From NCBI GenBank assembly GCA_017885225.1, contig JAFNGM010000156.1, forward strand, positions 147-9,213: DNA of 9,067 nucleotides, given 5' to 3'. The position numbers and the translations under genes are program-made. Below are positions 1 through 7,529 of the stretch, one piece after another. The notes under the pieces are model-generated. The model did not search any database, was not told where the DNA came from, and saw nothing but the letters and a program-made list of their open reading frames with translations. The first letter of the stretch is position 1; every line of letters begins with the position of its first letter. The DNA is from Syntrophaceae bacterium (GTDB lineage: Bacteria; Desulfobacterota; Syntrophia; Syntrophales; UBA2185).

Positions 1-220
1 TATGGTCCCAATGGGCATGGGTAAAAAGCATGGTATACTGAAAGCGCTTTTCGGTCACGAGCCTGTTGCCGAGCCTCCTGATCCCGGAACCGGCATCGAT
101 GATGACAATTTCATCATCTTGTGTCCTTATTTCAATGCAGGTCGTATCGCCTCCATATTTTACGTATTCATCACCCGAAACCGGAATAGAACCCCTTGCA
201 CCCCAGCACCTGATAATCAT
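1..220 (-). CDS. MBL-fold metallohydrolase, N-terminal part (truncated by window edge)
   Basis: The first 73 codons of a leftward gene are present; the rest lies beyond position 1. The protein starts MIIRCWGARGSIPVSG and continues through YGGDTTCIEIR and IIDAGSGIRRLG to FTHAHWDH at residues 67-73. The last motif is the HxHxDH metal-binding signature of the metallo-beta-lactamase fold. The GARGSIPVSG...YGGDTTC opening is typical of bacterial MBL proteins of the PhnP/cyclic-phosphodiesterase-like type (Lactamase_B_2), which hydrolyse phosphodiester or related bonds. The actual substrate cannot be told from this fragment. The ATG start is supported by an upstream GAAGGG with 9 bases of spacing and by a good promoter further upstream. 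It is divergent from copZ across a 276-base spacer. Because the C-terminus is missing, a fused receiver or cyclic-nucleotide-binding domain cannot be excluded. The family call is firm; the substrate is unknown. Confidence 0.85.
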   Translation of the reverse strand, partial: MIIRCWGARGSIPVSGDEYVKYGGDTTCIEIRTQDDEIVIIDAGSGIRRLGNRLVTEKRFQYTMLFTHAHWDH

Positions 221-280
221 CGAATATGTCCCTTCGGTTCCTTTCTCTTCACTGCTGCATTTCCTGCAAATTATAATCTA

Positions 281-310
281 TATATACGATAAACTGAGAA
301 AAGGTGTCAA
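281..310 (-). promoter_or_regulatory. Candidate sigma-70 promoter for the left-edge MBL gene
   Basis: On the minus strand a perfect TTGACA -35 box (positions 310-305) is followed after 18 bases by TATATA (286-281), which matches four of six -10 consensus bases. Transcription would start near position 275, giving a leader of about 55 bases before the MBL start codon at 220. This is seen by eye only. Confidence 0.5.
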
Positions 311-434
311 CTGTTCAGTTTCGCGGAGAAGGCTATTTTCGTTCTAAACAATGTGAGTTGGTATAACCCGCGTCGCGAATTGCTCATTGAAGCGCCTCGC
401 AAAATATGGTAAAAAAACTAAAAAATTTATTGTT

Positions 435-463
435 TTGACTCTTCAGAGAAACACTTTTATTTA
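435..463 (+). promoter_or_regulatory. Weak candidate promoter for copZ-copA
   Basis: TTGACT (435-440) matches five of six -35 bases. It is followed after 17 bases by TATTTA (458-463), a poor -10 box. The start would be about 470, leaving a leader of roughly 27 bases that includes the strong ribosome site before copZ. A poor -10 behind a good -35 is compatible with an activator-dependent metal-responsive promoter, but no operator is recognised, so this is tentative. Confidence 0.3.
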
Positions 464-496
464 CGCAGATGTCACCATAAGAAAGGAGAGGGCAGT

Positions 497-694
497 ATGA
501 CACGAATCAAGATCAAAGGCATGTCCTGCAATCATTGTGTCATGGCAGTAACCAAAGCGTTGAGCGCAATCGAAGGCATTCAAAATGTCAAGGTCGATCT
601 GAACAGTGGAGAGGCGACGTTTGATGAAATGAAGCCTGTGGACGTGGCCGTGGTGAGAGAACGGATAAAAAAGGCGGGATATGAAGTTGCCTGA
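497..694 (+). CDS. copZ: CopZ-like copper metallochaperone (heavy-metal-associated domain)
   Basis: This 65-residue protein is one heavy-metal-associated (HMA) domain with nothing else attached. The metal site is GMSCNHC with Cys11 and Cys14, the MxCxxC motif of Atx1/CopZ proteins. The rest follows the babbab pattern of the fold ([18 protein letters not shown], then EATFDE, then a C-terminal helix ending KKAGYEVA). Such proteins carry Cu(I) in the cytoplasm and pass it to the N-terminal HMA domain or membrane entry site of a copper ATPase. A strong Shine-Dalgarno (AAGGAGAGG, 5 bases upstream) supports the start. The stop lies 14 bases inside the copA frame, so translation is probably coupled. 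Cys-x-x-Cys HMA proteins for other soft metals look similar, but the copA partner makes copper the best reading. Confidence 0.9.
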   Translation: MTRIKIKGMSCNHCVMAVTKALSAIEGIQNVKVDLNSGEATFDEMKPVDVAVVRERIKKAGYEVA

Positions 695-2933
695 AAAAGA
701 ACCGTCCACCACGACAATCTCTGTCGGGGGCATGACCTGTGCCGCCTGCGTGCGACGCGTGGAAGAAGCGCTGAAGGCCGTTGAGGGGGTATCCGATGTC
801 GCAGTCAATCTCGCCACCGCAAGGGCCACCGTAACGCACGGGAAATCCTGGGGAGGGGCGGAGGCGTTAAAAGCAGTCATCTCCGATCAGGGTTACGAAT
901 TCCTGGGCGTCATCGGCGACTCCCGCGAAGACCCCATAACCGCGGCAAGGGAAAAAGAAATAAAAGATCTCACGCTCAAGTTTGTTGTCGGTGCGGTCCT
1001 CAGCGTTGTCATCTTCATGGGTTCCATGCAGCACTGGTTTCCCTTCCTGTCGATCATCCCGAGACAGCCCATGCTGGTCGTGATGTTTCTCCTCACGACC
1101 CCCGTCGTATTCTGGGTGGGGAGCAGGTTCTACATCGGCGCCCTCAAGGCGGCACGACTGAAAACCACAGACATGAATACGCTCGTGGCGGTCGGCGCCT
1201 TTGCGGCCTATCTCTATTCCGTCCTTGCAACCTTCTATCCCCGGTTTTTCACCAGCGCCGATATCGTTCCTCATGTCTACTACGACGGCGCGGCCATGAT
1301 CGTCACCCTGATCATTCTCGGCCGTCTGCTGGAGGCGAAGGCAAAAGGCAAAACATCCGCGGCCATCAAACGGCTCATGGGCCTCAGGCCGAAGACCGCC
1401 AGAGTAATCCGGGATGACAAAGAATCCGATATTCCCATAGAGGAAGTCGTAAAAGGGGACATCATCATTGTCCGGCCGGGGGAAAAGATTTCGACGGATG
1501 GTGTTGTTATCTCAGGCATCTCTTCTGTTGATGAATCCATGCTTACCGGAGAAAGCATGCCTGTTGTTAAGGAAGAGGGGCTTCAGGTGTTCGCCGCCAC
1601 ACTGAATAAAAGCGGAAGCTTTACCTTCAGGGCAACCAGAGTAGGGTCGGAGACTGCCCTGGCCCAGATTATCCGACTGGTGGAGGAGGCCCAGGGCTCC
1701 AAGGCCCCCATCCAGAGGCTCGTGGATAAAGTCGCCGCCGTGTTTGTGCCGGTGGTTTTTGTCATCGGCATGCTCACCTTTGTCGTCTGGTATTTCTTCG
1801 TCTCTGAGCCCATCTTCAGTCGTGCCCTGCTGAATTTTGTATCCGTCCTGCTCATCGCCTGTCCCTGCGCATTGGGTCTCGCCACACCCACGGCGGTGAT
1901 GGTGGGAACAGGGCTCGGCGCGGAACACGGCATCCTGATTAAAGGGGGAGAAAGCCTTGAGAAGGCCTACACACTCACGACTGTCGTTTTCGACAAAACG
2001 GGAACCCTAACCAGGGGAGAACCGGAGGTGACCGATATCGTAACCAGATCAGGCGAAGACGAAAACAGGGTCCTGCAGATTGCCATGTCCCTCGAGGCGG
2101 TTTCGGAACATCCCCTTGCCGCGGCTATCGTGGAGAGAGGCCGATCCGCGAATCTTGTTCCTTTCACTGTGGAACGATTTGAAGCATTATCCGGCATGGG
2201 GGCCGGGGCATTTCTGAATAACTCCTATTGTCTTCTGGGAAACCGGAGACTGATGGAAACAAATCACATTCAGCTCGACGGCCTCGCGGAAGAAGCCGAG
2301 AGACTTGCCGCCGCAGGGAAGACGTGCGTCTTTGTCGCGGAGGGGAATCAGGCAATCGGTCTTATGGGCCTCGCGGATATGCCCAGAGAATCAGCGAGAG
2401 ATACGATTTCCACACTGAAAGACATGGGACTGCGGGTTGCCCTTATTACGGGAGACAATATGAGTACGGCCCGCGCTGTTGGCGACGACCTGGGCATCGA
2501 TCACATCATGGCGGAAGTATTGCCGGCTGATAAGGCCGCGGAAATACAGAGACTGCGCGCACAGGGTCAGGTGGTAGCCATGGTGGGAGATGGCATTAAT
2601 GACGCACCGGCCCTCGCTGCTGCGGATATCGGAATCGCCATCGGAGCCGGGACTGATGTGGCGATGGAAGCAAGCGATATTACCCTCATCAAGGACGACC
2701 TGCACTCAGTGCCCATGGCCATCAGACTCTCCTTTGAAACTATGAAGGTAATCAGGCAAAATCTTTTCTGGGCATTTATCTATAACATCCTGGGTATCCC
2801 CGTGGCTGCAGGGGTACTGTACCCGTTTTTCGGCATTCTTCTGAATCCCGAATTCGCTGCCGCTGCCATGGCCCTCAGTTCCGTCTCCGTCGTCAGCAAT
2901 TCCCTGCGCCTCCGGAGGGCATGGAAGGGTTAA
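681..2933 (+). CDS. copA: Copper-exporting P1B-type ATPase (CopA)
   Basis: This 750-residue integral membrane pump uses ATP to expel Cu(I) from the cytoplasm. It has one N-terminal HMA domain (GGMTCAAC, Cys20 and Cys23), then paired membrane helices from about residue 95. The actuator loop carries TGES (289-292), and the intramembrane metal site is CPC (394-396). The phosphorylation motif DKTGTLT starts at Asp438, SEHPLA is at 475-480 and the hinge GDGIND is at 636-641. The last two helices hold Tyr701-Asn702 and the MALSS stretch (730-734). CPC plus these YN and MxxSS residues is the Cu(I) subgroup (P1B-1) signature, which separates it from zinc or cadmium pumps. It is shorter than enzymes with two HMA domains (about 800-830 residues), consistent with a separate CopZ. 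The ATG overlaps the end of copZ and has only a partial ribosome site (AAGGCGGG), suggesting coupling. Its TAA shares bases with the stop of the convergent MBL gene. All catalytic motifs are intact. Confidence 0.95.
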   Translation: MKLPEKEPSTTTISVGGMTCAACVRRVEEALKAVEGVSDVAVNLATARATVTHGKSWGGAEALKAVISDQGYEFLGVIGDSREDPITAAREKEIKDLTLKFVVGAVLSVVIFMGSMQHWFPFLSIIPRQPMLVVMFLLTTPVVFWVGSRFYIGALKAARLKTTDMNTLVAVGAFAAYLYSVLATFYPRFFTSADIVPHVYYDGAAMIVTLIILGRLLEAKAKGKTSAAIKRLMGLRPKTARVIRDDKESDIPIEEVVKGDIIIVRPGEKISTDGVVISGISSVDESMLTGESMPVVKEEGLQVFAATLNKSGSFTFRATRVGSETALAQIIRLVEEAQGSKAPIQRLVDKVAAVFVPVVFVIGMLTFVVWYFFVSEPIFSRALLNFVSVLLIACPCALGLATPTAVMVGTGLGAEHGILIKGGESLEKAYTLTTVVFDKTGTLTRGEPEVTDIVTRSGEDENRVLQIAMSLEAVSEHPLAAAIVERGRSANLVPFTVERFEALSGMGAGAFLNNSYCLLGNRRLMETNHIQLDGLAEEAERLAAAGKTCVFVAEGNQAIGLMGLADMPRESARDTISTLKDMGLRVALITGDNMSTARAVGDDLGIDHIMAEVLPADKAAEIQRLRAQGQVVAMVGDGINDAPALAAADIGIAIGAGTDVAMEASDITLIKDDLHSVPMAIRLSFETMKVIRQNLFWAFIYNILGIPVAAGVLYPFFGILLNPEFAAAAMALSSVSVVSNSLRLRRAWKG

Positions 2934-3580
2934 AGTCTGCCGATAGACTGAAGCGCAGGGTTAAGCAGTCGTTCCTCCCCTATGGTGGTGGACGCACCGT
3001 GACCAGGATACACAATAGTATCATCGGGCAATGTCAATAGTTTTGCGTGAATGCTCTCTCTCAATTGTGTGTGGTCATGCCCGGCATAAAGTCCGGGAAG
3101 GGTTGCGCCAATCCCGCGCCTGAACAAAGTGTCACCGCTGAAGACAACACCGTGACCCCAAAAACTGATACTATCCGCACTGTGTCCCGGTGTGTAGAAC
3201 ACTGAAAAGTGCAAATCGTCAATATCAATGGTATCGCCGTCTTTCAGCAATATCTCCGGTTTGATGGGCAACTCAAACGGAACGAAGTGCAGCCCTTTTA
3301 TTTCCCGGCGTGGTTTCACAGGTGTTTTTATTGTAGCCATATCGAACGCAGCCAAGGGAGCCTTTGTCGTATTCTTCACGATATCAAGGGCGCTGAAGTG
3401 ATCAATATGCACATGGGTGAGCGCAATTAAAGAGACCGATATATTCAATTCCACCATAGCTTCTGAAATACGCTCCGCTTTCACGCCGGGATCAATAATC
3501 ATAGCGCGCCTGGTCACTTCAGAGGCCACAATGTAGCAGTTCGCAGCGAGGGCATTACCCTCAAGCACCTTGATAATCAT
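2930..3580 (-). CDS. MBL-fold hydrolase, glyoxalase II-like
   Basis: This is a 216-residue single-domain metallo-beta-lactamase-fold protein without signal peptide or membrane helix. Visible metal ligands are THVHIDH (His56, His58, Asp60, His61), PGHS (His133), SGDTLF (Asp150) and YPGHG (His194), the full set for a two-metal site. The order and spacing resemble short glyoxalase-II-like enzymes such as YcbL, which cleave thioesters such as S-lactoylglutathione. The C-terminal substrate-binding domain of true glyoxalase II is absent, so the substrate is open. It lies 12 bases downstream of the flavin-reductase/rubredoxin gene and is probably last in the operon. The HxHxDH motif and lack of a flavodoxin domain argue against a flavodiiron protein, even though rubredoxin fusions often partner those. 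The start ATG has only a weak ribosome site. The family is secure; the function is inferred. Confidence 0.9.
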   Translation of the reverse strand: MIIKVLEGNALAANCYIVASEVTRRAMIIDPGVKAERISEAMVELNISVSLIALTHVHIDHFSALDIVKNTTKAPLAAFDMATIKTPVKPRREIKGLHFVPFELPIKPEILLKDGDTIDIDDLHFSVFYTPGHSADSISFWGHGVVFSGDTLFRRGIGATLPGLYAGHDHTQLRESIHAKLLTLPDDTIVYPGHGASTTIGEERLLNPALQSIGRL

Positions 3581-3592
3581 TGTCCGTGAGCC

Positions 3593-4279
3593 TTATCCTT
3601 CCTTTTCAAACTTAGACTTATCGGCGCCGCAGACGGGGCATGTCCAGTCTGCGGGAAGGTCTTCAAATTTTGTTCCCGGTTTGATCCCTGATTCGGGATC
3701 GCCTATTTCCGGATCATAGGTGTATCCGCACACGGAGCATGTGTGTTTATCCATCTGCTCGGCTTTCTTCGGCGCTTCCTGATAGGTGGGCGCCGTCTTG
3801 GGGGCTTTGCCCCGCTTCACTTCCTGGTAATAGGCATAGGTCATAGGCTCCTCGTTATCGCTGAGGATGCCGCAATCCCGCACCTGTCCGACGAAGATCG
3901 TATGGCTGCCGCAGTCCATCTGGTTGATCACATCAGCCTCGATGTAGGCAATGGTATTATCCAGCACGATGGGAACGCCTGTTTCTCCCAGCTTGAAGTT
4001 CACCGTTTCAAATTTATTGATATCTCTCCCGCATTTAAAGCCAAAATGGCCGATAAAGGGCATGGGTGTTGATTTCGAAATGATGGAGACGTTAAATTTC
4101 CCGCACGCCTGAATATACTCGTGGGTAAGGTTTTGTTTATTTATGCTCACGGCAACAGTGGGAGGCTCCGAGGTAACCTGAAAAGCAGTATTGCAAATTT
4201 GTCCGTTAAAATGATCATCTTTCCTTGAACTGATCACGTAGAGTCCATAGCTCAGTTTGTAGAACGCCGTCTTATCCAT
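3593..4279 (-). CDS. hrb: Flavin reductase-rubredoxin fusion (high-molecular-weight rubredoxin, Hrb-like)
   Basis: This 228-residue protein has two domains. Residues 1 to about 150 form a flavin reductase-like FMN-binding split barrel ([24 protein letters not shown], with [10 protein letters not shown] and [14 protein letters not shown] further on). After a Lys/Ala/Pro-rich linker (about 155-178), residues 178-226 are a complete rubredoxin. Its two iron-binding pairs are CSVCGY (Cys181, Cys184) and CPVCGA (Cys214, Cys217), with the usual DP..GI.PGT.FEDLP.DW between them. This matches the Hrb of Moorella thermoacetica, a cytoplasmic electron carrier from NADH to a flavodiiron protein that reduces oxygen or nitric oxide. 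No flavodiiron gene is in this window, so the partner here is unknown. A strong ribosome site (AAGGAGATG) precedes the ATG. It sits 26 bases after the membrane-protein gene and 12 before the MBL gene. It points to an anaerobe coping with oxygen or NO. Confidence 0.92.
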   Translation of the reverse strand: MDKTAFYKLSYGLYVISSRKDDHFNGQICNTAFQVTSEPPTVAVSINKQNLTHEYIQACGKFNVSIISKSTPMPFIGHFGFKCGRDINKFETVNFKLGETGVPIVLDNTIAYIEADVINQMDCGSHTIFVGQVRDCGILSDNEEPMTYAYYQEVKRGKAPKTAPTYQEAPKKAEQMDKHTCSVCGYTYDPEIGDPESGIKPGTKFEDLPADWTCPVCGADKSKFEKEG

Positions 4280-4305
4280 TTTTTCATCTCCTTTCCGTAA
4301 TTATC

Positions 4306-5049
4306 TTATTGCCGTACCTCCGGTGTGGCGCTCATATCGAAGGGATTCGTCCTCATGGCAAAAGAAAAGAGGTACGGATAATTATCCTTCAGGTGCTTCA
4401 TATAGCTGAGCCACTCCTCAATCAACAGACGGTAGACCCTTTTCATGTCATTCGCTAAATGCTTCTTGTCCGCTTCCTGAAGCTGCAAAATATCAGCGCG
4501 GGATTCAATCTCTTCCGTTAAGTGAAACACGGCCATGAGAAGACCTGTAAACGCATCATGCTCAAGAAGATTCTGGTTTTCCAAAAGGCGAAGCATAAAC
4601 TCCCTCTCCCGCAAAAGCAATTGCTTCAGTCCTTCCAAGTCGCTTTTTGCAATATCAATATCATGGTTGTACTTCTTCAAACGATTACTCATATCAAGAA
4701 ACTGCTTATCGGTCCACTTATCCGTGACTACCAGCTCCTGCCGTATTCTCTCCGATTGAGGATCACATGCCGAGAATAGCTTCAGAAGATCCTTACCCAC
4801 TTCACTGAAAAAAGATCCAATGACGATGTTCAATTTTTCCAGAAGAAGCCGCTTCTCCCTCACCGCAAGGACTTCATGAATTATCATAGTGACCAAGAGG
4901 ACCTCGATAAAGACAAAGGCGATATCGCCAACCAGATAGAGGAAAATATGGTGGGCATCCCGGAAGATAAAATAGTGAATCAGATAAAATAACGCAGAAA
5001 GTGCTATCAGAGATACGCCCAGAATTATCTGCCATTTAAAGTGCTTCAT
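4306..5049 (-). CDS. Uncharacterised two-helix membrane protein with helical cytoplasmic tail
   Basis: I do not recognise this 247-residue protein. Two hydrophobic stretches stand near the N-terminus, at about residues 7-29 and 36-61, joined by a very short FRDAHH turn, so both ends probably face the cytoplasm. The remaining 185 residues are charged and almost wholly predicted helix, with many Leu heptad-like runs (EKRLLLEKLNIVIGSFFSEV, and LKQLLLREREFMLRLLENQ further on), suggesting a helical bundle or coiled coil. No catalytic motif, HAMP, kinase or GGDEF signature is visible. The tail has one Cys and few His, which makes a haem or metal role less likely. An ideal AGGAGGA ribosome site lies just before the ATG. 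It is 49 bases after yggS and 26 before the flavin-reductase/rubredoxin gene. It is a credible real gene because of its length, ribosome site and operon fit. A sensor or scaffold role is only a guess. Confidence 0.85.
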   Translation of the reverse strand: MKHFKWQIILGVSLIALSALFYLIHYFIFRDAHHIFLYLVGDIAFVFIEVLLVTMIIHEVLAVREKRLLLEKLNIVIGSFFSEVGKDLLKLFSACDPQSERIRQELVVTDKWTDKQFLDMSNRLKKYNHDIDIAKSDLEGLKQLLLREREFMLRLLENQNLLEHDAFTGLLMAVFHLTEEIESRADILQLQEADKKHLANDMKRVYRLLIEEWLSYMKHLKDNYPYLFSFAMRTNPFDMSATPEVRQ

Positions 5050-5098
5050 TCTTCCTCCTTATCACATCAGACAAGCGAGGTGCCTGTGCTGTGTGGTG

Positions 5099-5794
5099 TT
5101 ATGATGGCCTTTCTCCGAAGATGGTTCTCCCCACCCTCACGATGGTTGCACCCTCCTCCACGGCTACCCCGTAATCTCCGGACATACCCATGGAAAGTTC
5201 CCGCATTTCAATGCGATTTAAATTCTCATCAATTACTCTATCCCTCAATTCCCGCAGGGCTACGAAATAGGGCCGCGCATCCTCAGGATCATCAAACCAG
5301 GGGGGCATGGTCATAAGTCCCTGAACCGAAAGATTGTTGAGAGAAGCGACATCCCTGATTAACTGCATCGCGTCCCTGTAGGGAACGCCGCTTTTCGTTC
5401 CCTCCCCGCTGATATTGACCTCAATGAGAATCTTCATTACATTCCCAACGGCCTTTGCCCGTCTGTCGAGCTCACGGGCTAACTCAATCCTGTCCACGGA
5501 ATGGATCATATCAAAGAGCCTAGCGGCATACTTGGCCTTGTTGCCCTGGAGGTAGCCGATCATGTGCCATTCTAAACGCCGCCCCATCTTTTCTATCTTT
5601 CTTTTTGCCTCCTGGACGTAGCTCTCACCGATCATATCCACCCCCGCCGCGATGGCTTCCATAATCCGCTCATCATCCACGGTCTTGGTCACGGCCATAA
5701 GCCGGACATCAGAGGCCGCTCTGCCCGATCGCGATGCCGCATCAGCAATTGCGTTTCTCACTCTTGCGATATTAGCCGCTACGGTCGATTCCAC
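5099..5794 (-). CDS. yggS: YggS/PLPBP-family pyridoxal phosphate homeostasis protein
   Basis: This cytoplasmic protein binds pyridoxal 5'-phosphate and helps balance vitamin B6 and amino-acid pools; the family has no firmly known catalysis. It is a single TIM-barrel of 231 residues. Visible motifs are MAVTK with the PLP Schiff-base lysine (Lys37), GESYVQEAKRK, EWHMIGYLQGNK, HSVDRIELA, LIEVNISGEGTKSG, GLMTMPP, and the C-terminal LSMGMSGDYGVAVEEGAT.VRVGR.IFGER phosphate-binding region. I chose the GTG at 5794 because GGAGG lies exactly 5 bases upstream. A TTG at 5809 in the same frame would add five residues but has no ribosome site. The start lies inside the end of maf (23-base overlap), so it is probably co-translated. 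Small departures from the family norm are Ser where Asn is usual in GEN-VQE, and Tyr in IGYLQ. The family is secure. Confidence 0.94.
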   Translation of the reverse strand: MESTVAANIARVRNAIADAASRSGRAASDVRLMAVTKTVDDERIMEAIAAGVDMIGESYVQEAKRKIEKMGRRLEWHMIGYLQGNKAKYAARLFDMIHSVDRIELARELDRRAKAVGNVMKILIEVNISGEGTKSGVPYRDAMQLIRDVASLNNLSVQGLMTMPPWFDDPEDARPYFVALRELRDRVIDENLNRIEMRELSMGMSGDYGVAVEEGATIVRVGRTIFGERPS

Positions 5795-6392
5795 CCTTTC
5801 CTCCGTCAAATACTATTACCCCGGCGCCTCTCAGCACATCCACAACCTCACACAGGGGCAGGCCCATGACATTCGTGTAAGATCCGTGTATCTCCCGGAT
5901 GAAGAACGCCCCCATGCCCTGCACCGCGTAGCCTCCCGCCTTATCATACGGTTCTTCCGATTGTATATACCACGCGATTTCATCCTCCTGTATTTCCCGG
6001 AAACGAACGGAAGACTCAACGGCATCGCTGATGATACATGATGCGCTCTTTTTAATGACCGTAAAGCCCGTATATACCGTATGAATCCGCCCGCTCAGCG
6101 TACGCAGCATTTTCCCTGCCTCTTCAGGTGTCCGGGGCTTTCCAAGAACCTCGCCATTTATCAACACAATGGTATCCGCACCCATAACCCAGGCATCCGG
6201 GTACTTCGCGGAAGCCTTCTCTACCTTTTCCCGAGAGAGCCTCAGGACATGCTCCCTGGGCGTCTCTCCCTTCATGAAGGCTTCCTCAACCTGGCTCGGC
6301 ATGATCTCAAAGTGCAACCCCAGGAGATGTAAGAGCTCGATCCGGCGGGGCGACGCGGAGGCCAGAATAAATCTTCCCGACGTAACAATCAT
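5772..6392 (-). CDS. maf: Maf-family nucleoside triphosphate pyrophosphatase
   Basis: Maf proteins hydrolyse nucleoside triphosphates such as dTTP, UTP or modified nucleotides to monophosphate and pyrophosphate, as house-cleaning enzymes or in division arrest. The 206-residue protein carries the family motifs in order: ILASASPRRIELL (residues 9-21), PSQVEEAF (32-39), WVMGADTIV (68-76) with the catalytic-base Asp73, LGKPRTPEEA (83-92), and KAGGYAVQG (151-159) followed by SYTNVMGLPL. The frame is open further upstream to an ATG at 6458, but the added 22 residues are unlike the family and lie inside manC. The ATG at 6392 is therefore chosen; it overlaps the manC stop as TGATG, which implies coupled translation. 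The 3' end overlaps yggS. The exact substrate (YhdE-like or YceF-like) is not settled by eye. Confidence 0.94.
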   Translation of the reverse strand: MIVTSGRFILASASPRRIELLHLLGLHFEIMPSQVEEAFMKGETPREHVLRLSREKVEKASAKYPDAWVMGADTIVLINGEVLGKPRTPEEAGKMLRTLSGRIHTVYTGFTVIKKSASCIISDAVESSVRFREIQEDEIAWYIQSEEPYDKAGGYAVQGMGAFFIREIHGSYTNVMGLPLCEVVDVLRGAGVIVFDGGKGGIDRSG

Positions 6393-7468
6393 CAGAGATA
6401 GTCTTTCATTTTCTTCGCGTCCAGGATCTCCACCACCTTCTTCACATCCTGGGAACACCCTCTCTTGCAGACCAGAAGCGAATCTTCCGTCTCCACTACG
6501 ATCAGGTCTTCCACACCCACCAGGGCGACGAGCTTACGCGGGCTGTGGATAAGAGAATTCCTGCTGTCAACGCCGACAAAACGACCACGCACATGCGCGG
6601 CATTGCCGTGCTCATCTTTTTCCAATACCTCCCAGAGGGCATCCCAGCTCCCCATATCGGACCAGCCGAAATCTCCCTTCACAAGAAGAACATTCTCCGC
6701 TTTTTCCATGACGCCGTAATCGATGGAAATTGAGTGAATCTTTTTATACACGTGTTCGATGACGCTCTTTTCCCGATCTGAACCCAATGCAGGTTCAATC
6801 TCCAAGAGACCCCCATGAAGATCGGGAAGCCATTTTTTCAGCGCCTCCACTATCGTATCAACCCTCCAGATGAACATCCCGCTGTTCCAGTAAAAACCTC
6901 CCCGTTCCAGGAACGCCTTCGCCTGGGGAAGGGCGGGTTTTTCCCGGATGGATTTTACCGCATAGAAATCTTCACCCCTCACGGTCGTTTTTCTTAGACC
7001 TTCTTCGAGGTAACCGTATCCGGTCTCCGGGCAGGTCGGCGTAATGCCGATGGTGAGGAGATAATCACCCAAGCGGGCCATATCGGCAGCAGCGGAAAGT
7101 ACATGGCGAAACCGTTGTGCGTCCGTTATCAAATGATCCGCCGGCAGCACCACCATAACGCCATCAGGAGACTTCCGTTTGATATAAAGCGCCGCCAGAC
7201 CGATACAGGGAGCCGTATTTCTGCCAATGGGTTCAATAATGATATTCCCCTCAGGTATCTGCGGCACCTGCTTCATCAATTCGTCCGCATGGCTTGCCCC
7301 TGTCACGATCAGAATATTTTCTGCCGGGACAAGAGGCGCTACCCTGTCAATGGTGTCCTGGATAATTGTCTTTTCACATACGATATCCAGGAGGTGCTTG
7401 GGCATTTTTTCCCTGCTCCGGGGCCAGAAACGCGTTCCCTTGCCTCCGGCCATTATGACTGCGTGCAT
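6392..7468 (-). CDS. manC: Mannose-1-phosphate guanylyltransferase (monofunctional)
   Basis: This enzyme makes GDP-mannose from mannose 1-phosphate and GTP, the donor for surface polysaccharides and the precursor of GDP-fucose-type sugars. The 358-residue protein has the nucleotidyltransferase signature GGKGTRFWPRSR (8-19) followed by PKHLL (Lys24). It also has NTAPCIGLAALY (84-95), VLPADH (107-112) with the metal-binding Asp, PETGYGYLE (147-155), REKP (175-178), FYWNSGMFIW (192-201) and GDFGWSDMGSWD (265-276). It ends after the left-handed-helix region, so the C-terminal phosphomannose-isomerase cupin of bifunctional ManC/AlgA is absent. A separate ManA would be needed elsewhere. A ribosome site GAGGAGA lies about 9 bases before the ATG. 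It is 61 bases after sfsA and overlaps maf by one base. No other sugar-nucleotide or glycosyltransferase gene is nearby. Confidence is high. Confidence 0.94.
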   Translation of the reverse strand: MHAVIMAGGKGTRFWPRSREKMPKHLLDIVCEKTIIQDTIDRVAPLVPAENILIVTGASHADELMKQVPQIPEGNIIIEPIGRNTAPCIGLAALYIKRKSPDGVMVVLPADHLITDAQRFRHVLSAAADMARLGDYLLTIGITPTCPETGYGYLEEGLRKTTVRGEDFYAVKSIREKPALPQAKAFLERGGFYWNSGMFIWRVDTIVEALKKWLPDLHGGLLEIEPALGSDREKSVIEHVYKKIHSISIDYGVMEKAENVLLVKGDFGWSDMGSWDALWEVLEKDEHGNAAHVRGRFVGVDSRNSLIHSPRKLVALVGVEDLIVVETEDSLLVCKRGCSQDVKKVVEILDAKKMKDYL

Positions 7469-7529
7469 ATGAACTTATCTCCTCTTTGCTTTGTAAGCGC
7501 TGTTAACCTACCAAAAGCGCAGATGATTA

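Larger units (their letters stand above)
221..496. other. Divergent intergenic region between the MBL gene and copZ
   Basis: This 276-base spacer is richer in A+T than its flanks, especially around 265-290 and 400-440. It holds no credible reading frame on either strand. It must carry the promoters of both divergent genes; candidates are listed separately. I looked for copper-responsive operators: the CueR-type spaced palindrome, a CsoR-type palindrome around a run of Gs, and CopY-type TACAnnTGTA. None is clear. A perfect TATAAT on the + strand (272-277) has only a poor -35 partner (TTCACT, 248-253). No regulator gene lies within the window. Confidence 0.6.

Noticed and set aside
2..347. Two rightward open frames at the left edge as small proteins
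   Set aside because: The complementary strand carries a clear MBL-fold N-terminus, and the rightward translations show no recognisable features.
221..496. Copper-responsive operator (CueR, CsoR or CopY type) upstream of copZ
   Set aside because: No spaced palindrome of the right form was found by eye, and no regulator gene is in the window.
461..880. Open frames on the opposite strand of copZ/copA (also 1512-1928, 1583-1933, 2391-2705) as genes
   Set aside because: They are fully inside well-supported copper genes, show no family motifs, and have the low-complexity His/Arg/Ser composition of antisense frames.
2934..2949. Inverted repeat AGTCT-6 bases-AGACT just after the copA stop, as a terminator
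   Set aside because: The stem is only five base pairs, has no T-run after it, and lies inside the coding sequence of the convergent MBL gene.
2930..3580. MBL gene as the catalytic half of a split flavodiiron protein
   Set aside because: The ligand motif is HVHIDH rather than HxExDH, and no flavodoxin domain is fused or adjacent.
6393..6458. Longer Maf start at 6458, giving 228 residues
   Set aside because: The extra residues (MFPGCEEGGGDPGREENE...) do not resemble the family and overlap manC coding sequence; the ATG at 6392 begins right before the conserved ILASASPRR.
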